Made by a program: the position numbers and the translations under genes. Below the pieces are notes generated by a model. It was not told the origin of the DNA. It did no database searches and saw nothing but the letters and a program-made list of their open reading frames with translations. From CAZNLL01 sp964573885 (GTDB lineage: Bacteria > Desulfobacterota > DSM-4660 > Desulfatiglandales > Desulfatiglandaceae), in the NCBI GenBank assembly GCA_964573885.1, contig CAZNLL010000079.1, positions 1 through 17,995 of the forward strand: a stretch of DNA of 17,995 bases. The letters are read 5' to 3'. Shown here one piece after another: positions 14,971 through 17,995 of the stretch; position 1 is the stretch's first letter, and every line of letters starts with the position of its first letter.

Positions 14971-16203
14971 ATGAGGAATTCAAAGAAAAACCTGTTCTGC
15001 GTGGCGGTCACCCTGTTACTGGCCGTGGGCCTTATGGTGCCAACGGCCTCTGCCAAAACCCACACCTACAATGTGTCCTTTTCGGCCGACTATAGCGGCC
15101 CCTATACCTATCTCATGAAGAGCGCGGATCCGGCGCAGGAGATTTTTCTCCACTGGTGGAATGAGACGGTGGGAAAGGACCTGGGTGTCAAGGTGGTGCG
15201 CAAGGCCTATGATAGCCGTTATAACCCGGCCGTGGTGGCCAGTCTCTGGCCCGGGATCCTCTCCGGGGACAACCCCATTGCCCATATGGGCCTGGGAGGA
15301 TGTGACGTGGCCAGCCTTATGAAGCGTCTCCCCTCGGATAAGGTACCCATGTTCATGTCTACGGCCACGTATGGGTATTGCTGGAAGCCCAATCAGTGGA
15401 TGTTCCAGCCCAGGCCCACCTATGCCCATGAATTCCGAGGCTTTTTGTCCTGGGTCCTGGATAACTGGAAAGAAGACCGGCCCGTCCGGATCGGGGCCCT
15501 CAGCACCCAGGGTATCCCGGCCTATGAAGACATGGTGGCCGGAGTAAAAAAATTCTGTGCCGATGAACCCCAGTTTGAGTTCGTCGGGGTGGAGTGGATC
15601 AAACTGGTGCCCGTGTCCGTCTCAAGCGAGGTAAAGCGCCTGGTCAAGAAAAAACCCGATTACATTTATATGGGGACCAATGTGCACCAGGTGGTGGCCC
15701 TTATCCGGGCCCAGAAGGAATTGGGCATCCATATCCCTGCCGTTATGGCCACCCACACGGACCTTATCATTACCGCCAAGGCCTTGTCCTGGAAGGAACT
15801 GGAAAACCATTTCGACGTGGGGGCCTGTAACTCCCCATTGGACAAATCCACTGAGGCCTACAAGCTCTTCGAGCAATACCGCCCCAAACTGGCTCCCGAG
15901 GCCCCTTGGGACCTCAATGCCGTTCAATTCGCAGGCCAGCTTGTCTTGACCTTGAGGGCCGTTGAAAGGGCCGCCAAAAAGGTAGGTGCCGGGAATATTA
16001 CAGGGCAGGCCGTTTACGACGCCATGTATGAGGGACCTTTCACCGAGGAAAACCTGCTGGGCCTCTGGCCGACCTTGAAATATACCAAGGAGGCTCCCTT
16101 TTCCACCTACCACATGAAGGTCAAGAGCAGTACGGTAAGAGATGGGAAGCACGTTTTGACATCACCAGACTGGCTCCCCATCCCAAAAATCAAAAAATGG
16201 TGA
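14971..16203 (+). CDS. Periplasmic substrate-binding protein of Liv-type ABC transporter
   Basis: This 410-residue protein has a clear Sec signal peptide: basic RNSKK start, hydrophobic core (residues 8-22) and cleavage likely after ATASA-type TASA at residue 28. The mature part opens with THTYNVSFSADYSGPYTYLM, the usual beginning of a type I periplasmic binding protein of the Liv family, and contains PDYIYMGTNVHQVVALIRAQKELG in the second lobe. It captures the cargo for LivHM. The start at ATG 14971 has AAAGGAGG six bases upstream, the best ribosome site of the operon, consistent with the high synthesis such proteins need; a TTG two codons earlier lies too close to it. The binding site residues do not reveal the ligand. 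The livF gene starts 17 bp downstream. Confidence 0.92.
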   Translation: MRNSKKNLFCVAVTLLLAVGLMVPTASAKTHTYNVSFSADYSGPYTYLMKSADPAQEIFLHWWNETVGKDLGVKVVRKAYDSRYNPAVVASLWPGILSGDNPIAHMGLGGCDVASLMKRLPSDKVPMFMSTATYGYCWKPNQWMFQPRPTYAHEFRGFLSWVLDNWKEDRPVRIGALSTQGIPAYEDMVAGVKKFCADEPQFEFVGVEWIKLVPVSVSSEVKRLVKKKPDYIYMGTNVHQVVALIRAQKELGIHIPAVMATHTDLIITAKALSWKELENHFDVGACNSPLDKSTEAYKLFEQYRPKLAPEAPWDLNAVQFAGQLVLTLRAVERAAKKVGAGNITGQAVYDAMYEGPFTEENLLGLWPTLKYTKEAPFSTYHMKVKSSTVRDGKHVLTSPDWLPIPKIKKW

Positions 16204-16220
16204 TCGATTAGGACAAGCGC

Positions 16221-17015
16221 ATGCTGGAACTTGTCAATGTAGAATTTATGTTCAGCGGGGTCATCCTCGTTTTAAAAGGAATTTCCGCCAAGGTCCCCAA
16301 GGGGGAAATCATCACCCTCTTGGGGGCCAACGGGGCCGGCAAGACGACCACCATCGGGGCCATCAGCGGACTCCTCCACACGGAAGAGGGTGAAGTGACC
16401 GATGGACATATCCTTTTTGAAGGAAAGCCCATCGAACACAAGGACCCTACGGATATCGTGAGAAAGGGAATCGTGCCGGTCCTGGACGGCCGCCGGGTCA
16501 TCGAACATATGACGGTGGAGCAAAACCTGCTGGTGGGCTCACACATGCGGCCGGATATCAAAGAGGTCCGGGAGGACATGGAAAAGGTCTATTCCTACTT
16601 TCCCATTCTGGGGCGGCTCAAGAACAGGACCACCGGGTATCTCTCCGGCGGGGAGCAGCAGATGCTGGTGACCAGCCGTGCCCTGATGGCCAAACCCAGA
16701 CTGATGCTCCTGGACGAACCCTCCATGGGTCTGGCCCCCCTTGTGGTGAAAGAGATCTTTCAGGTCCTGGCCAGGCTCAACAGGGACGAGTCTATCACTA
16801 TGCTCCTGGTGGAACAGAATGTGAGGATAGCCTTGTCCATTGCAAGCTATGGGTACCTGCTCGAAAACGGCCGGATCGTCCTCGACGGCACGGCCCGGGA
16901 CCTGGCCGCCAATGAGGACATCAAGGAGTTCTATCTGGGGCTCAGCCTGTCCGGGGGCCGCAAGAGCTATCGGGAAGTGAAGCATTACAAACGACGAAAA
17001 CGCTGGCTGGGTTAA
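16221..17015 (+). CDS. livF: Branched-chain amino acid-type ABC transporter ATPase LivF
   Basis: This 264-residue ATPase has Walker A GANGAGKT (35-42), signature LSGGEQQ (141-147), Walker B LMLLDEP (161-167, Glu166) and the LivF-type VEQNVRIALSIASYGYLLENG stretch (197-217). That stretch has Gln199 where LivG has the switch histidine, as is normal for LivF. It forms the ATPase pair with LivG. The C-terminus has an additional basic tail (SYREVKHYKRRKRWLG) beyond the usual end. The ATG is 17 bp after the binding-protein stop, with AGGA as ribosome site. It closes the transporter set; the dehydrogenase gene follows after 84 bp. Confidence 0.94.
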   Translation: MLELVNVEFMFSGVILVLKGISAKVPKGEIITLLGANGAGKTTTIGAISGLLHTEEGEVTDGHILFEGKPIEHKDPTDIVRKGIVPVLDGRRVIEHMTVEQNLLVGSHMRPDIKEVREDMEKVYSYFPILGRLKNRTTGYLSGGEQQMLVTSRALMAKPRLMLLDEPSMGLAPLVVKEIFQVLARLNRDESITMLLVEQNVRIALSIASYGYLLENGRIVLDGTARDLAANEDIKEFYLGLSLSGGRKSYREVKHYKRRKRWLG

Positions 17016-17099
17016 GGCCTTGTGTTGGATGGATTATTGGAACATGGGACATACTGTCAGCGCAACCTATAACCCCTTTACAAGGAAAGGAATCCTTAC

Positions 17100-17867
17100 A
17101 TGGACTTAAAAGATCGTGTGGCTGTGATTACAGGAGGGGCCTCCGGACTGGGAGAGGCCACGGTTCGCCTCCTGGTCGACTGCGGCGCAAAGGTGGCCAT
17201 CTTTGATTTTGCAGAGGACCGGGGAGCCAAGGTCGTCTCAGACCTGGGCAATGCAGCCATTTTTTGTAAAACCGACGTGACGGATGAAAAAACCGTTCAA
17301 GATGCTGTAGACAAGACCATGGACGCCTTGGGCGCCATCCATGTGGCCATCAACTGCGCCGGGGTGGGAACACCGGCAAAGGTCTTGGGTAAAGAGGGCC
17401 CCATGGACATGGCCCAGTTCAACAGGGTGGTGCAGATCAACCTCATGGGAACCATGAACGTGGTCCGCCTGGCCGCGGCAAAGATGATGGAAAATACCCC
17501 CAATGAGGACGGGGAAAAGGGCGTGGTCATCAATACCGCTTCCGTGGCCGCCTTTGAGGGGCAAATCGGACAGGCGGCCTACGCTTCCTCCAAAGCAGGG
17601 GTGGTGGGCATGACCCTTCCCATTGCCCGGGAGTTCGCGGCTTACGGGATCAGGGCGGTGACCATCGCTCCAGGCGTTTTCATGACACCCATGATGGCCG
17701 GGCTCCCGGAAAAGGCCCAAGAGGCCCTCGGTCAAATGATGCCCTTTCCCAAGAGGCTGGGCAAACCCTTTGAATTCGCACGGCTGGCCAAAGAGATTGT
17801 GGAAAATCCTATGCTCAATGGCTGTACGATCCGGCTTGATGCGGCCCTCAGGATGGCCGCCAAGTAA
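17100..17867 (+). CDS. Short-chain dehydrogenase, 3-hydroxyacyl-CoA dehydrogenase type 2 (HSD10)-like
   Basis: This 255-residue enzyme is a classical short-chain dehydrogenase with the NAD-binding TGGASGLG (11-18), NCAG (85-88), Asn114 and the catalytic Ser148, Tyr161 and Lys165. INTASVAAFEGQIGQAAYASSKAG, MTLPIAREFA and the MLNGCTIRLDAALRM end follow the pattern of type 2 3-hydroxyacyl-CoA dehydrogenases (HSD17B10). Asp37 at the end of the second strand favours NAD over NADP. Such enzymes oxidise 3-hydroxyacyl-CoA, including the 2-methyl-branched isoleucine intermediate. That fits the beta-oxidation theme of the cluster. The ATG at 17100 has AAAGGAA eight bases upstream, within a small dyad (AAGGA 17082-17086, TCCTT 17093-17097) that could partly hide it. 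The gene lies 84 bp after livF and is probably in the same transcript. Confidence 0.9.
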   Translation: MDLKDRVAVITGGASGLGEATVRLLVDCGAKVAIFDFAEDRGAKVVSDLGNAAIFCKTDVTDEKTVQDAVDKTMDALGAIHVAINCAGVGTPAKVLGKEGPMDMAQFNRVVQINLMGTMNVVRLAAAKMMENTPNEDGEKGVVINTASVAAFEGQIGQAAYASSKAGVVGMTLPIAREFAAYGIRAVTIAPGVFMTPMMAGLPEKAQEALGQMMPFPKRLGKPFEFARLAKEIVENPMLNGCTIRLDAALRMAAK

Positions 17868-17923
17868 GAGAGGCCCTACACCGGGAGGATGGAATAGGGG
17901 CCTGTCGATGTTGTGCTCTTTTC

Positions 17924-17963
17924 GGGCGGGGGCTGATACCCCGCCCTTAATGCCAAGGGCATT
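17924..17963 (+). terminator. Tandem hairpins after the dehydrogenase gene, possible terminator
   Basis: GGGCGGGG (17924-17931) and CCCCGCCC (17939-17946) form a perfect 8-bp GC stem with a seven-base loop. Two bases later AATGCC (17949-17954) and GGCATT (17958-17963) form a second stem with a three-base loop. No run of T follows either stem, so intrinsic termination is not certain; the hairpins may stabilise the 3' end after rho-dependent termination. They stand 56 bp after the stop codon, where the operon would be expected to end. Confidence 0.45.
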
Positions 17964-17995
17964 TGTTCACACTCAAGACACCTCTCTTCAGGCGG

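Noticed and set aside
1..17995. tRNA, rRNA, CRISPR, insertion sequence, phage or toxin-antitoxin genes
   Set aside because: None was recognised by eye on either strand: no regularly spaced repeats, no transposase or integrase motifs, and no cloverleaf-like segment in the gene-free regions.

Overview
The window looks like chromosomal DNA of an anaerobic or facultative Gram-negative bacterium. A Desulfobacterota-type relative (the former Deltaproteobacteria) is my best guess. That guess rests on three things: an outer-membrane lipid (Mce/Mla) transport operon with a STAS-fused permease, a Liv-type ABC transporter operon carrying an acyl-CoA ligase gene, and several acyl-CoA metabolism genes. 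No rRNA, tRNA, CRISPR array, insertion sequence or phage gene was recognised, so the taxonomic assignment is inference only.

Region 1 (1-1628). The last 34 codons of an unidentified plus-strand gene converge with a minus-strand class III metallophosphoesterase gene (121-927). A stretch of about 700 bp without a convincing gene follows. It holds a 13-bp inverted repeat (974-986 / 1150-1162) and a minus-strand hairpin followed by nine U residues (1395-1441), which probably ends the operon to its right.

Region 2 (1629-7221, all minus strand). One compact operon is preceded by a good sigma70-like promoter (7193-7221). Reading in the direction of transcription it encodes: a membrane sensor with cyclic-nucleotide-binding and PAS domains; a STAS-MlaE permease; an MlaF ATPase; an MlaD/Mce-domain protein with a long helical tail; a PqiC-type auxiliary lipoprotein; and a low-molecular-weight protein tyrosine phosphatase. 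This is a complete Mce lipid transporter whose MlaB-like domain is fused to the permease. No MlaC gene is present, and putative signalling proteins sit at both ends.

Region 3 (7391-9138). Two crotonase-family genes are transcribed divergently from back-to-back promoters (8209-8237 minus, 8282-8311 plus). Neither keeps the full catalytic glutamate pair of classical enoyl-CoA hydratase, and the second has lost both.

Region 4 (9139-17995, all plus strand). A TetR-family regulator gene has a 21-bp perfect operator-like palindrome at its expected transcription start (9204-9224). It is followed by livG, an AMP-forming acyl-CoA ligase, livH, livM, a periplasmic binding protein, livF and a short-chain dehydrogenase resembling 3-hydroxyacyl-CoA dehydrogenase type 2 (HSD10). 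The order suggests uptake of a carboxylic acid (fatty, branched-chain or aromatic), CoA activation in the cytoplasm and beta-oxidation, possibly with the nearby crotonases, under TetR control. Two hairpins (17924-17963) lie after the dehydrogenase gene.
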